From: Sphaerulina vaccinii
Taxonomy: Eukaryota; Ascomycota; Dothideomycetes; Mycosphaerellales; Mycosphaerellaceae
Assembly: GCA_022570795.1 (NCBI GenBank)
Contig: JAKUDP010000023.1
Coordinates: 62,001-126,000, forward strand
Reading direction: 5' to 3'
DNA length: 64,000 nt
Below are positions 32,975 to 42,569 of this stretch, in pieces (position 1 is the stretch's first letter; each line of letters opens with the position of its first letter). Made by a program: the position numbers and the translations under genes. The notes below the pieces were generated by a model. The model did no database searches. It was given only the letters and a program-made list of their open reading frames with translations, and was not told the origin of the DNA.

Positions 32975-33799
32975 ATGGCCACCACCTTACCTCTGCCATT
33001 AGCAGACCAGATCCTCAACCCATCAACACAAACACCGCCCGCCTTTACCTTCGACACATACCTCTCCCGCGCCCTGCCCACCCTCGGCCGTCCATCCAAA
33101 GTCGCGCGTCCAATCTGTCCCGACTTCCGCTCTTCCAACGGCACACAATGTCCTCGAGGTCCAACCTGTCCCGATAGACACTACGTTCCACCCTCTGAGA
33201 GATCTGGAATCGGCCACTTGATCTGCAAACACTACCAACGCGGCCTCTGCAAAAAAGGCGAACAATGCGAATTCGCACACACTTTCAACCTCCGCGATGA
33301 GAAAGAATGTAAGGAATTCTCGAGATATGGGATTTGTCCTCAAGGAGATGAGTGTACTTCTCTACATGTTCCGCCCACGGCTGAAGTCAGGAGGATCGCT
33401 TGTGCGCATTATGCTCGAGGGTTTTGTCCGCTGGGACCGTATTGTGAGAGAAGACATGTGAAGCATAAGACACTTTGTCCTTTCTACTTGGCGGGCTTTT
33501 GTCCGAATGGGAGATTGCATCCGCCTGATACGGATAAGGTCGTGAGTTGTCAGTTTGGAGCTCATGCCAGGTGGACGAAGGATGAGGATATGAATCCGAG
33601 GAAACCTGAAGTGAGGAAGATTAAGGATGAGGCTACGCTGAAGAGGGAGCAGGAGGAGAGGGAGGATGAGTTCTATGCGGAAGAGGAGAGGAGAAGGGAG
33701 AGATTTGAGAGGGATGGTGGTGGGGGGTGGAGAGGTAGGGGACGTGGTGGTGGAAGAGGAGGAAGAGGGGGAGGCGGGTACAGGAGTAAGCGTTACTAG
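32975..33799 (+). CDS. YTH1: mRNA 3'-end-processing CCCH zinc-finger protein Yth1 (CPSF30)
   Basis: 274 aa from ATG at 32975 (context ATCAACATGGCC). Five consecutive CCCH-type fingers start at about residue 48, including CKHYQRGLCKKGEQCEFAH, CKEFSRYGICPQGDECTSLH and CAHYARGFCPLGPYCERRH; this is the signature of the CPF/CPSF subunit that binds the polyadenylation signal. The C-terminus is an acidic/basic coil followed by an RGG-like Gly/Arg tail. The fifth finger is unusual: after CPFYLAGFCPNG there are 14 residues (GRLHPPDTDKVVS and neighbours) before the third Cys. The frame stays open for 53 codons beyond the TAG and is Cys-rich (see findings). Confidence 0.93.
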   Translation: MATTLPLPLADQILNPSTQTPPAFTFDTYLSRALPTLGRPSKVARPICPDFRSSNGTQCPRGPTCPDRHYVPPSERSGIGHLICKHYQRGLCKKGEQCEFAHTFNLRDEKECKEFSRYGICPQGDECTSLHVPPTAEVRRIACAHYARGFCPLGPYCERRHVKHKTLCPFYLAGFCPNGRLHPPDTDKVVSCQFGAHARWTKDEDMNPRKPEVRKIKDEATLKREQEEREDEFYAEEERRRERFERDGGGGWRGRGRGGGRGGRGGGGYRSKRY

Positions 33800-33961
33800 T
33801 ATGACCACAAGTACAACTGTACTCCTGCCGATTATGGGCACGACTTGGAATGGGAGAGCAAATGGCGTGACTGCAGGCATTGTGGTGGAAGGACTAAAGG
33901 GATCAATCATTGCCGACATTGCGACTTGAGGCTTTGCAAGATATGCCATAACCTTCAGTAA
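33800..33961 (+). other. In-frame Cys/His-rich extension directly after the Yth1 stop
   Basis: Immediately after TAG (33797-33799), 53 sense codons in the Yth1 frame end at TAA 33959-33961. They encode CRHCGG, NHCRHCD and LCKICHN, three C-x2-C pairs spaced like a zinc-binding domain. It could be reached by stop readthrough, by splicing around the stop (for example a GT at about 33778 with an acceptor at 33875), or be a relic exon. Chance cannot be excluded. Confidence 0.35.
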
Positions 33962-34544
33962 GAGCAGCGAACTTGGAGGTGTGTCTCTGCAGTCATTTGA
34001 GTACCAGGCAGGGGACGTTGCTTTGGGGCACTAGGTGGGTAAAACACACCATATGGGAAGCAGAGAACGAGCAGCAAGGATGCTGGATGAGATGATTATA
34101 TGAGCTTCTTCATGCTTGCAGATCAGCGAGGCGTTCGGGAAGCGTAGTGGCATCATGCGAATTGTACCAAGACAAGCTGCGATAACGAGCAGCGACAGAG
34201 CTCACAGTTGTAGCAGGTAATGCTATCAGAGATATATTGAACAGCTTGCATGGCCCAGGAGAAAGTCTATGCTCACATCGGCCTTGACTGACCACACAGC
34301 ATTGACTAGCCGTCATAGGATCTGCGAGTTCACGAAACAATACTTTTGTCCTACAAAGCTCGGGACGAGAATTCCATACAAGCATCTCAGGAATGTAAAA
34401 CGCGTACTCTTCGACTAAGCCACGCGATCAACATCATCGAATCAACATCGACGTCAGCATCAACCACACCCTTCACCTCAACATCTACACGACCAACAAC
34501 CACAACCACTTTCACCTTTAACAACAAATTATCAAGTCTCCACA
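33962..34544. other. Intergenic region and CA-rich leader
   Basis: No gene was found in the left part. Bases 34430-34544 are rich in CA and CT (CAACATCGA-type runs), like a fungal 5' leader, and end at the ATG of a small frame. Confidence 0.4.
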
Positions 34545-34718
34545 ATGCTTCTCCTCCCACCGCCCTCCCTGTCTCACGAAATCAGCATCTGGCATAAACT
34601 CGGTCTAATCCTCTGTACGCTGTTTCCCATCTACTACATTTCTTATAATGTTCATCCGGCTTTTGGTGTTCATCGCGAAGCGTTCGGGGAGTGGAGTGCG
34701 TTGAAGGGAGGGTGGTAG
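34545..34718 (+). CDS. Small putative membrane protein (57 aa)
   Basis: A 57-codon frame begins right after a leader-like CA-rich tract (CTCCACAATG). The protein has one hydrophobic segment (LGLILCTLFPIYYISYNV, about residues 19-36) and a short polar C-terminus. It is too short for family assignment. Composition beyond the stop turns purine-rich and non-coding. A downstream exon cannot be ruled out. Confidence 0.45.
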   Translation: MLLLPPPSLSHEISIWHKLGLILCTLFPIYYISYNVHPAFGVHREAFGEWSALKGGW

Positions 34719-35299
34719 GGGGATGGAATTGAGAGGATGTGAGGGAGAAAGGGGAGGCATGAGGAAGGTGAGAAGGAGGTGAGGAGGGGAAGACGATGAG
34801 CTCAATGGGGAAAGTGACGATATAGGGAGAGGCGAGGTTGAAAGGAGGTCGGGAGGGAAGGAAGACCAGCTGCAAGATGTACGTGTGAGTTCTCTTGTTG
34901 TTTGCGACGTGGTATTTAGTACTGACATATGCGGATTGCAGACGCGTTCATCAGATGAGCATTCACGAACCGGTGGCTAAGATTCTGGCGCCTGCCTGAG
35001 GCGTCGTATCGCTGTGTGCTGCTGAAAGATTTGGAAGTATGGTAGCTCACACGTGTCTGCTCCACCAGAAACTTTCGGTCAAGTGTGACTGGTAATGAGT
35101 TGGACAGAACCACTTATCGTATCAAAATAGTAAGGACATTGGCTTCGGAGTCATTTACTGCAACGTCATCTATATACGTACCAGTCTGCACTATCAACCT
35201 GAAATCTTCACACTACACTACATCGACTAGGCCACTTCAAAACAGACCAAGCGCTTCAAAGAAAAGGCTACGCAACCCAAGACGCACCACCTTCCAAAT
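34719..35299. other. Intergenic region
   Basis: Purine-rich (GGAGG/GAGGTG) stretch at 34719-34870, then ordinary sequence. A TATA-like CTATATAC occurs at 35167-35174, about 130 bp before the next start codon. Confidence 0.4.
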
Positions 35300-36700
35300 A
35301 TGTCACTCATCAGCACAAGCGAAATGTATTCTTTCCTGGAGAATCGACAGCTACATCTCGAAGCCACAGAGAAAGCTCAAGACGAGCATAGAAGCGCTTT
35401 TCGCGATGAATGTCGAAATGGCGAGTACTCGAGGGAAGTGAGAATGGAGACACTTAACGATATACATGAGCAGCAATCTAAGCTCTTGCAGGAACTGTCA
35501 CTTCTGCGAACTAGGAGAGTCGAGGTCCTCGACTACATGCAAAGCAGCGACGACAGTGGCGATGGAGCCTATGCCGAGGCTCTTGCCGCTCTTACTCAAG
35601 GCGTGCTCGATTACACGCATCACACGCGTATACACTTTCACGAGCCGCTGCGAGAGTCGTTCAAGAAGAACGCGGCCATCTACTACAAACCCCGCCATGA
35701 GGATACTTACGACCACTGGTGCCCAATCACAAAGGGATACCACTCCGGCTTCTACATGATTGCAGCACAGATCATACCTCGGGAGATATCTGGAAAGGTT
35801 GTACTTGGCGCTATGAGCCAAAGTAACGTCCTCGAAGATGCTAGTGATATTATATGGGGCCCCAACAACGCTATCATGATGTATGGGGACGTGGCAAAGG
35901 CTTTCGCTGATGGACGATTCGTGATTGTTCCGTTGACAGTCGAAGACGAAGTGCGCATTGCTGCTGAGGGGATGCAGCGACAGCTGAAGCTGGCAGAGGC
36001 TCATACGATAACGGAGACGCCTCCGCAAGGCGCGAGGGCAGACGACAGTCCTACCGTGCCAGTCCGTGTTTCTCGGTCCAAGAATGCACCTCGCTACAAA
36101 GCAGTAGTTCTGGACCCGGCACTCCTACACAGCCCCAATCCAAAGCGCCACCTTGAGACTCTGGGCTACTTGCCAAATGGCACAAGCATAACCTGGACCG
36201 AGATTCATAACACGGAGCTGGTATTCAGGGGAAGTGAGCGACCTGCTGCCAGGAACTTGTTCTTCCACTTCGTTACCAGCATAGCCCGTCGAGAGTTCTA
36301 TGACCCTTCATGGCACAGCGACCAAGACGTCCTCAACGCTATCAAAGGGGTGTGGTCTACTGGTCGTCACTTCCGTCTCAGCATGCTACGACACCTAGTT
36401 CAACTTGCAGGCATTGCCGACGATGATCAGAGTACGCTCAGACAGCATGTGCTTGATTGGGAGAAAGTTTGTTTCGACGAGGAGGTAAGGCTTCCCAACA
36501 TCGATGATGTGCCGCTTGCAGCGAAAGAGTTGGCCAACGCCTTGTTTGCCCAAATGCCGTTGCCCATAGAAGATGAGGACGATGCAGACGAGTTATTGTG
36601 CGACCGCTACCGCGAGGATGAGGATGGATGGTATAATCTGCACGATGCGCGACCTAGAAGTGACTGTCGTTACTGTAGGTCTTGGCATGATGATGTTTGA
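35300..36700 (+). CDS. HNH-nuclease-like fungal protein with altered catalytic positions
   Basis: 466 aa, one exon. An N-terminal coiled region (about 1-80) precedes a block that follows the fungal HNH nuclease layout: CPITKGYHSGFYMIAAQIIP, then a Gly/Asn segment (WGPNNAIMMYGDVAKAF) and DGRFVIVPL. In typical members the first motif is A-A-H-I-x-P and the second contains N-G-x-x-L..x-x-H-x-x-F-D; here the key His positions read Gln and Lys/Ala, so DNA cleavage is doubtful. The remaining 200 residues, with an acidic tail and a final CRYCRSWH, match no family I recognise. It is probably a nonenzymatic relative of a large expanded fungal family. Confidence 0.6.
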   Translation: MSLISTSEMYSFLENRQLHLEATEKAQDEHRSAFRDECRNGEYSREVRMETLNDIHEQQSKLLQELSLLRTRRVEVLDYMQSSDDSGDGAYAEALAALTQGVLDYTHHTRIHFHEPLRESFKKNAAIYYKPRHEDTYDHWCPITKGYHSGFYMIAAQIIPREISGKVVLGAMSQSNVLEDASDIIWGPNNAIMMYGDVAKAFADGRFVIVPLTVEDEVRIAAEGMQRQLKLAEAHTITETPPQGARADDSPTVPVRVSRSKNAPRYKAVVLDPALLHSPNPKRHLETLGYLPNGTSITWTEIHNTELVFRGSERPAARNLFFHFVTSIARREFYDPSWHSDQDVLNAIKGVWSTGRHFRLSMLRHLVQLAGIADDDQSTLRQHVLDWEKVCFDEEVRLPNIDDVPLAAKELANALFAQMPLPIEDEDDADELLCDRYREDEDGWYNLHDARPRSDCRYCRSWHDDV

Positions 36701-37254
36701 TGGGTCTGATCGTACTCTGTCATGACTGACTTCAGAAGCCGAGGAGGGCTCTCTTGGGTGGAGGGATAGCAATGCGAGTGGGCGCAGCAAACTATAGGAC
36801 GACGTTTGTGACCGAAGTCAAGTAGTCTCTTAAGATCCAAATATGGAATTGACAGAGCCGACAGCCGGATTGCGACAGAGGCAGTCCTCAGCGAGCATCA
36901 ACATCCAATATCGCACAATTCTCGGTATAAGACACCACATCGCCTGTGCAACCACCTCATTGGAATTAATGATGTGCTCCCAAGGACCAAATTCAACTAG
37001 ATGGCTAGCCTCTACTGATTGCAAGATCCAACGCCTATTTTCTTGCTCAGCCCAGTCTCTAGAGGCTTGTAGGACAAGCTGTGCCGAGTACTAGCAGAAA
37101 GCGATGTTGACGCTTGGGGTACTAGATGGTAGATAGCAGTAGTGCTGACAGTCAATACTATCGCACTCACCTTCTTCTACATTCCTACTCACCACAACGG
37201 CCTTCACTCCCTCAAACAAACAGACAAAAACAAAGTCTATCTATACTCATTACG
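36701..37254. other. Intergenic region and 5' leader of the small secreted protein gene
   Basis: No convincing gene at 36701-37125. The last 100 bp before 37255 are CA/CT-rich, as in fungal leaders. Confidence 0.4.
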
Positions 37255-37558
37255 ATGCACATCACAACAATACTCCTAGCCCTCTGCGCGACAACAGCGC
37301 TAGCAATAGACAAAGGCACACTCGATCGACAAGCCGCAGAAGAACGCGCAAGAATTGCAGCAGAACGCGCAAAGCTGCGCGCAGAGGAGAGTCCTCCTCC
37401 GCCACCACCTGCGCCTTGTAATCCGAACAGGGTATTCAATCGTAAGTGTGGTGGAAGATGAGGTGAGAGAGGAGTGAGAGAAGTAAGGTGGTGATGTTGA
37501 TCCTAATATGCGTGTTATAGGGGTTTGTGCGAAACCGTCTCCTAAGGCTGGGGGATGA
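37255..37558 (+). CDS. Small secreted protein, charged helix and polyproline
   Basis: Predicted CDS: 37255-37441 joined to 37521-37558, 74 aa. The 79-nt intron has donor GTAAGT, branch CCTAAT and acceptor TATAG. A clear signal peptide (MHITTILLALCATTALA) is followed by a heptad-like charged helix (RQAAEERARIAAERAKLRAEE), PPPPPPAP and two Cys (PCNPNRVFNRVCAKPSPKAGG). Without splicing the protein would end NRKCGGR. No family recognised; size and export fit a small secreted effector-like or wall protein. Confidence 0.65.
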
Positions 37559-37698
37559 TTTGGTGTGTTGGAACTTGGGATATGTGATGAGGAAGTGAGG
37601 AGGTAGATGAGATGATAATGGTCCGGAAGGGCGAGGGCAGGTGAAAAAAGTGCTCGCGAGAGTCATGCTCTGCCAATCGATCAGTGTCAGCTTTTTAT

Positions 37699-37748
37699 AA
37701 TAAGTTGTGGCGTATGCTACACCCCGGGATGGTGTAACGATACGGGCT
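37699..37748. repeat. Dispersed repeat with stem-loop, copy 2 (3' flank of the intact duplicate gene)
   Basis: Same block as 28665-28715 (GTTGTGGCGTATGCTACACC..GGTGTAAC). The TACACC/GGTGTA stem is kept while the loop differs (CCGGGAT here, CCGCAAT there). Confidence 0.7.
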
Positions 37749-37837
37749 GAGATATAAGTACAGTTTGCCCGCATATCTAAGGCGCGACTTCTCCAAGACT
37801 CTTCTCATATCATCTTTGATCACTGCTCATCTAGTGA

Positions 37838-38218
37838 TCAGTCGTTGTCCAGAATGAAGTTGGCCAATCCGATACCAAGCGCTGTTAACGACATAAGGCC
37901 TTTCATCGCCATAGCCATGCGTTTCTCGCGTTTCTCGCGACGAGCTCTCTTCTTGAGCAACTTCTGTTCTCGCTTCTGATCATTCTTGGCTCGGGCAAAG
38001 TCATCCATGCTGGAGTGGTGATCCACCGATGCTTTTTCTAGCTCAGTAAGAGATGAATCCTGGCTTGCTCTTCCGAAAGAGGCGATAGGCAGTTCGCCGG
38101 TTTCCTTCAGCAGCAGCGGAATTGGCATGTTGATCGAGTTGGCGTCTCGGTGGACAAGACCAGGAGCGGCTCTGGCTGTACGAAGGTGCGCCAATGTCCG
38201 TGAGACCGAGTCTGCCAT
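37838..38218 (-). CDS. Hypothetical basic protein with C-terminal hydrophobic tail (126 aa), intact paralog
   Basis: Single exon. The N-terminal half is mixed; residues about 80-102 are strongly basic (QKREQKLLKKRARREKREKR) and the C-terminus is a hydrophobic helix (MKGLMSLTALGIGLANFI) ending LDND, resembling a tail anchor or amphipathic membrane helix. It is not recognised as a known family. A second copy with one nonsense codon lies 9 kb to the left in the same orientation, which supports this being a real, duplicated gene. Confidence 0.6.
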   Translation of the reverse strand: MADSVSRTLAHLRTARAAPGLVHRDANSINMPIPLLLKETGELPIASFGRASQDSSLTELEKASVDHHSSMDDFARAKNDQKREQKLLKKRARREKREKRMAMAMKGLMSLTALGIGLANFILDND

Positions 38219-39491
38219 CGATGACTATTAGTCTTGACCGATGTGTTGCGTGGCTTCTTCCTACTCACCTTACAGACGATGTTCAAGAGAGGTTATAACC
38301 CGCTACAACGTGTTATCTTGGATTTCGTGCAGGGATGTAAGGTCATTGTTCGAGTTGGAGTGATTTTTGGTGATTCTCTGTCGATGTGGAACGAGTGCTC
38401 TGACATATTCATTCTTGGGAGCCCTTCTTCAGTTTGTGTAACCGGGCTCGCTGTTGAATAGTTCTACCGGAATCACCAAAGCTTTGGACGGCACCAATAA
38501 GAAGACCACCTCTTCTGCTTGTGCGACCGGGTTGACTGTTGAATGATGCTAAGGTGACCAGAATCACCAAATCTTTGGACAGCACCAATGAGATGCTGCT
38601 CTCGAAGGCTGTGTCAGACCTCCCGATGAGCTTCCAGCTTTTGCCTTATAGCCTGACGACAGCACTTTCCAAGACGATCCTTCACATCGGAGGAGCTTGT
38701 TGACACCATCAGGAAGCTTGCAAGTTGTCTATTGGTCAATCGTGGTGGTGGTGGCTGTTCTTGAGCCACAGGAGGCTACAATTGACATGGCGTTCCCGCC
38801 ATGCCATGACTATTGTGCGTCGGACATGGGGCCGACCGACAACGTCTCGTGGCGTATATGTACGTGAACGTCATCTTAAGTTGTATACAGGATCGAAACA
38901 CCTCGCAACTGAAGCAAACTTGATGCGAATTGGTGGCCCGGGCGAGACTCGAAGGATTCACTCGAAGACAGCTAGGACAGCTGAACGCTGCGGCACTAAT
39001 CGAGCTATAGTGTCGCCCTCGTGCAGGTGAAGTATACTCCTCGTTGAGTGAAAGGCTGCGGACTTGTCGTTATCGGAATCTCCATGGTTATAGCGACGTT
39101 TGGGCTCGCGTTGTGTGGCAGTGTTGACCTGGCTTGGGTGTGGTCTGCCTTGATGAGCGTCCATTTGTTCTAGCCATGATGCTAGGTAAGATGACGAGCG
39201 ACGTCTGTTTCCGAGTCCGATCGAACAAGGCCATTGTCTATACCGAAGAGGAGCACACCATGTTCATGCAGCCTGGCGAACTCGAAATCTGTTGAATGCA
39301 AGCTTGTCAGCACAGCCTGCTGCACGCTCTGCAGCTGAGCGGAGAGCGACATGAGCTCGCATGCATGAATGTACGCGTCACGCATTGCTCGAATGTCAGA
39401 GTTTCAGAGCCACGCATCCCCACAGCCGTCAGGCTCAGCGTATGAGCTTGGGCACAGCACCTCAGCCAGGATCCATACTTGATCTGATTGT
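38219..39491. other. Intergenic region with an imperfect direct repeat
   Basis: About 1.27 kb without a convincing gene. It contains two diverged copies of an approximately 83-bp unit (38436-38516 and 38519-38600). Confidence 0.45.
38434..38600. repeat. Imperfect tandem duplication, about 83 bp period
   Basis: Both copies carry TGTG..ACCGGG..GACTGTTGAAT-like and AATCACCAAA..CTTTGGAC..GCACCAAT blocks in the same order and spacing. Confidence 0.7.
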
Positions 39492-41036
39492 CTAGCCCTC
39501 GATGTTTGCATGCTGACTCATAGCGTTGAGAGCATTGATCGCCAATTCACAGCCAAGATCAAGATCTTCGACATCAATGACATCCAGAACCACTTGCGCT
39601 CCTCCCAGTAGCACAGCTTTGCCGCTAGCAACTGAGCCCCAACCAGCTTTCTCCAAGCCGAGTTCTGGATCCTTTGCGAATGCGAGCCACAGGTCTTGCA
39701 TCTTCTCGCTCACCAGCTTCTGGTACTGCGCTGATCCACCATGAAGCTCATTCATCCCAAATACCATCGGGAGTTCGGCAGCATGAAACGCGCCTGGATA
39801 CTCCACAGGATTTATATTCGGCCAAGCCCCATCGTATCTGAAGCGGTATGTCGTGAGTCCAGCTTCCTTGCGAAAAGTGGAAGAGTTCACTGCAGCACAG
39901 AGAAAGGAGACGTTGCCTTTGATGTCGATATTTGGGTCCAATTGCGTGCCCAGTGGCTGAGGTGTGGTAGCACTAAGCTCGCGCTGATTCGTGCCAACCA
40001 TGGCTGGTATCCTCGAGACGTTACCTTGACCATATCGTGCGCCGTAGTCAGAGTACACGATACGCTCGTCAGCTATGGCCTGGAATCTCTTTGTGGTGTT
40101 CATTGCCAACATGCCTTGCAGCGTCTGCCATGGCACATCCCGCATACAATCGATTGGTGAAGTGGCTTCAGAGCACCCAGCACCCTGGACCAAGCCTCGA
40201 AAGTCATCTTGATCATGATCTTGGCTTTGAGCTCCTGCGGGTAGATAGTGTGCGGTTCCAGAGTCTAGGATCATACCAGTGTAGATTGGATCCTCAGCGT
40301 ATGCAAAGTTGAGGTAATCAATGGCAATCGCACCAGCAGATTCGCCCCACGCCACCATCCTCGAAGCATTGCCGCCAAAGGCTCCGATATTGGTACGAAT
40401 CCATTCCGTCGCGAAGCGCTGATCCAGTAAACCTAGGTTCTGCTCCTTCAAGCCAGCAGCATTCGGAAAGCCGAGCACATTCATTCTGAAGTTCACGGTG
40501 ACAACAATATGCTCTTGTGTTCGCTGAATCCAGGATTGAGGATTGTAGATAGGAGCGTTGGTCGCTCCTTCCACGAATCTTCCGCCAAAGAAGAAGACAA
40601 TGACTGGCAGCGAAGTATTTGGAGGGAGGTGGCTTGGTGTCCACACATTCAACGTGAGGCAATCCTCGGAATAGATCTCCTGTGGGAAGAATTCGGTCTT
40701 GTTTCCACCATTGACAGAGTAGACCCAATTGTTGCGGAGAGGATGTTGAGGACATGCCGGTCCAATATCTGTAGTGGATATGGAGGCTGATGATGTGAAG
40801 TTTTGAGCTGGAAGCCAGCGCCTTGGGCCTGTAGGAGGGAGAGCATATGGTATACCGAGAAACTGGCGAACAGATGGGGCTGAAGAGTCGATGAAGCCAT
40901 TGAGAAGACCGCTTGTCGTGACAACTCGGAGGTCATTGCCGTCATTCTGCAGAGGCCCTTTCGATGGAGCGGCGAGGGCGAGGGAGTGTGCAAGGACGAG
41001 GCTCCTGAGAATCGTGCTTGCAGTCGAGCGATGCAT
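39492..41036 (-). CDS. Secreted type-B carboxylesterase / lipase
   Basis: 514 aa, one exon, with signal peptide (MHRSTASTILRSLVLAHSLALAAP). Alpha/beta-hydrolase motifs: FLGIPYALPPTGPRRW, EDCLTLNVWTP (a family signature), an FFFGGRF oxyanion region, the nucleophile elbow WGESAGA, and GAFHAAELPMVFG with the catalytic His. It has many N-glycosylation sites. It hydrolyses carboxylic esters outside the cell; the substrate is unknown. It is divergent from a Zn2Cys6 regulator, which may control it (inference). Confidence 0.9.
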   Translation of the reverse strand: MHRSTASTILRSLVLAHSLALAAPSKGPLQNDGNDLRVVTTSGLLNGFIDSSAPSVRQFLGIPYALPPTGPRRWLPAQNFTSSASISTTDIGPACPQHPLRNNWVYSVNGGNKTEFFPQEIYSEDCLTLNVWTPSHLPPNTSLPVIVFFFGGRFVEGATNAPIYNPQSWIQRTQEHIVVTVNFRMNVLGFPNAAGLKEQNLGLLDQRFATEWIRTNIGAFGGNASRMVAWGESAGAIAIDYLNFAYAEDPIYTGMILDSGTAHYLPAGAQSQDHDQDDFRGLVQGAGCSEATSPIDCMRDVPWQTLQGMLAMNTTKRFQAIADERIVYSDYGARYGQGNVSRIPAMVGTNQRELSATTPQPLGTQLDPNIDIKGNVSFLCAAVNSSTFRKEAGLTTYRFRYDGAWPNINPVEYPGAFHAAELPMVFGMNELHGGSAQYQKLVSEKMQDLWLAFAKDPELGLEKAGWGSVASGKAVLLGGAQVVLDVIDVEDLDLGCELAINALNAMSQHANIEG

Positions 41037-41078
41037 CTTTCAGTGTGATTTGAATAGCCATCATGTCGCCTCGAAGGT

Positions 41079-41086
41079 CTTATATA
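41079..41086 (-). promoter_or_regulatory. TATA box of the carboxylesterase gene
   Basis: TATATAAG on the minus strand about 45 bp upstream of the start codon. Position and sequence fit a core promoter. Confidence 0.5.
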
Positions 41087-41490
41087 CTCCAAGTGGTCCT
41101 TGACGTCGGGTTGACAGACTCTGGAAAGCATTGTCGAAATTCCTTGATCTCGTTGTCATGACGAGTATTCCGTACTTGGTGAGGAATCTCAGAGGACGAG
41201 TATCGAGCAACGGCTTATGGCTCGAGAAAGCTTTGTTTGTTCACCGCACAACCAGTTGAAGAAGACGTTGATGACTGATGGGTGAAGATCGGTGTCTTGG
41301 TTCGTGCTCTCCGATTCGTCAGTCGACGAGATGCGGATCCCTCGAATCTTTCGACTTACCCTACCACGCGCTAGTTCCCAGCTTGCCAGGATTCCGAGCA
41401 TATAGCAGCCTCGATGAACAGCCTCTTATATGATCTCAGAAGTGACCACTCGCTCGATAGTCGATACTCAACAAGTAGATCCACAGAATC

Positions 41491-42366
41491 ATGACCGAGA
41501 AACGGAAGAGAGTTGTTGTGTCCAGACCAACCAAGAATGGGTGTCGTACGTGCCGGCAAGTACATGATCGCTGTAAGCATGAGACATGCTTGGCTTGCTA
41601 ACAAGTCTTCAGGCTACGCCACGTAAAGTGTGACGAGGCACGGCCATCTTGCAAGAGGTGTACGTCAAGCAGCAGATCATGCGGGGGATATCCGCCTTCT
41701 GGAGTTCCAGCATCTCGTCAGCTCATTGCCATGGCGCCTAGAAGTAGCCCTGTACTCGAAGGCATGCCGTCTTTTGTTGTGGAGGCGACAGACTTTGAGC
41801 GAAATGCTTTCGATCACTTTCGCAGAACGACGATTCGTCAGATGTATCTTGACACGCCTCGAGCCAGGATGACGCAGCTGGTGCTCCAGATGAGCAGCAG
41901 TGACCCCGTGTTTCGCGCAGCTGCAGCATTGGGCAGCACACATAGGAGTCTGGTCTGTACCACACCAGGCACTCCTCACCAGGCTGTTACTTGGATTCAG
42001 GACGCACTGGTACAGTACGGCAGAGCTGTTGCTTCATTGCAACAATCCATCGCAGATCTGGATGCAGGACAAGCGACGTGCATAGAGCCGATACTCTGTG
42101 CTTGTATCCTGCTGGCTTCCTGTGAGGTAATGAAGAGCGACACCATGGCCGCATTGTCTCATCTACGTTTCGGCAGAAGGATCTCTTTGGAGCAAAATTC
42201 CAAACATGCCGGAGAGGAGAGGCCCTACACTCCTCGGACGAAGAGCGTCATTGTATCGATGTTCGAAAAGGTTGAGCAAAAGTATCTTGCTGCGGAAGGA
42301 GATCTGGTAGAGAACGAGTTCGCGGATCTTCGGGCACGATGCAGGCGACGCAGTGTTGATTGCTAG
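41491..42366 (+). CDS. Zn2Cys6 transcription factor with a GC-AG intron (possibly truncated)
   Basis: Predicted CDS: 41491-41555 joined to 41613-42366, 272 aa. Removing the 57-nt intron 41556-41612 (donor GCAAGT, branch GCTAAC, acceptor TTCAG) restores NGCRTCR-LRHVKCDEARPSCKRC, a correct C-x2-C-x6-C-x6-C-x2-C cluster; a GT donor nearby does not. The following region (FDHFRRTTIRQMYLD, AAAALGSTHRSL, LCACILLASCEVM) is the usual N-terminal part of the fungal regulatory domain. The protein ends early, and about 100 bp later a different frame (FFEGELMMLYVSLESALYRD, up to about 42530) looks like its continuation, so the 3' half may be frameshifted or spliced. Confidence 0.7.
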
Positions 42367-42569
42367 CAGATAGAAGACAGGTTAAAGAGGTGCTGAGGTC
42401 AACTCTGATGACACAGAGACCTTGAAATTCTTCGAAGGCGAATTGATGATGTTGTATGTTTCTCTTGAGAGCGCACTCTATCGCGACACCTACCAGCTAC
42501 ACCACATATTGCTCGAGTGGAAATGGTAAGATCGCAAATGTGACATAAGTGGGCATCGCTATTCATCGT

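Noticed and set aside
33362..33949. Minus-strand 195-aa ORF
   Set aside because: It is antisense to the Gly/Arg-rich end of Yth1; its Ser/Pro/Thr-rich composition is a by-product of that sequence.
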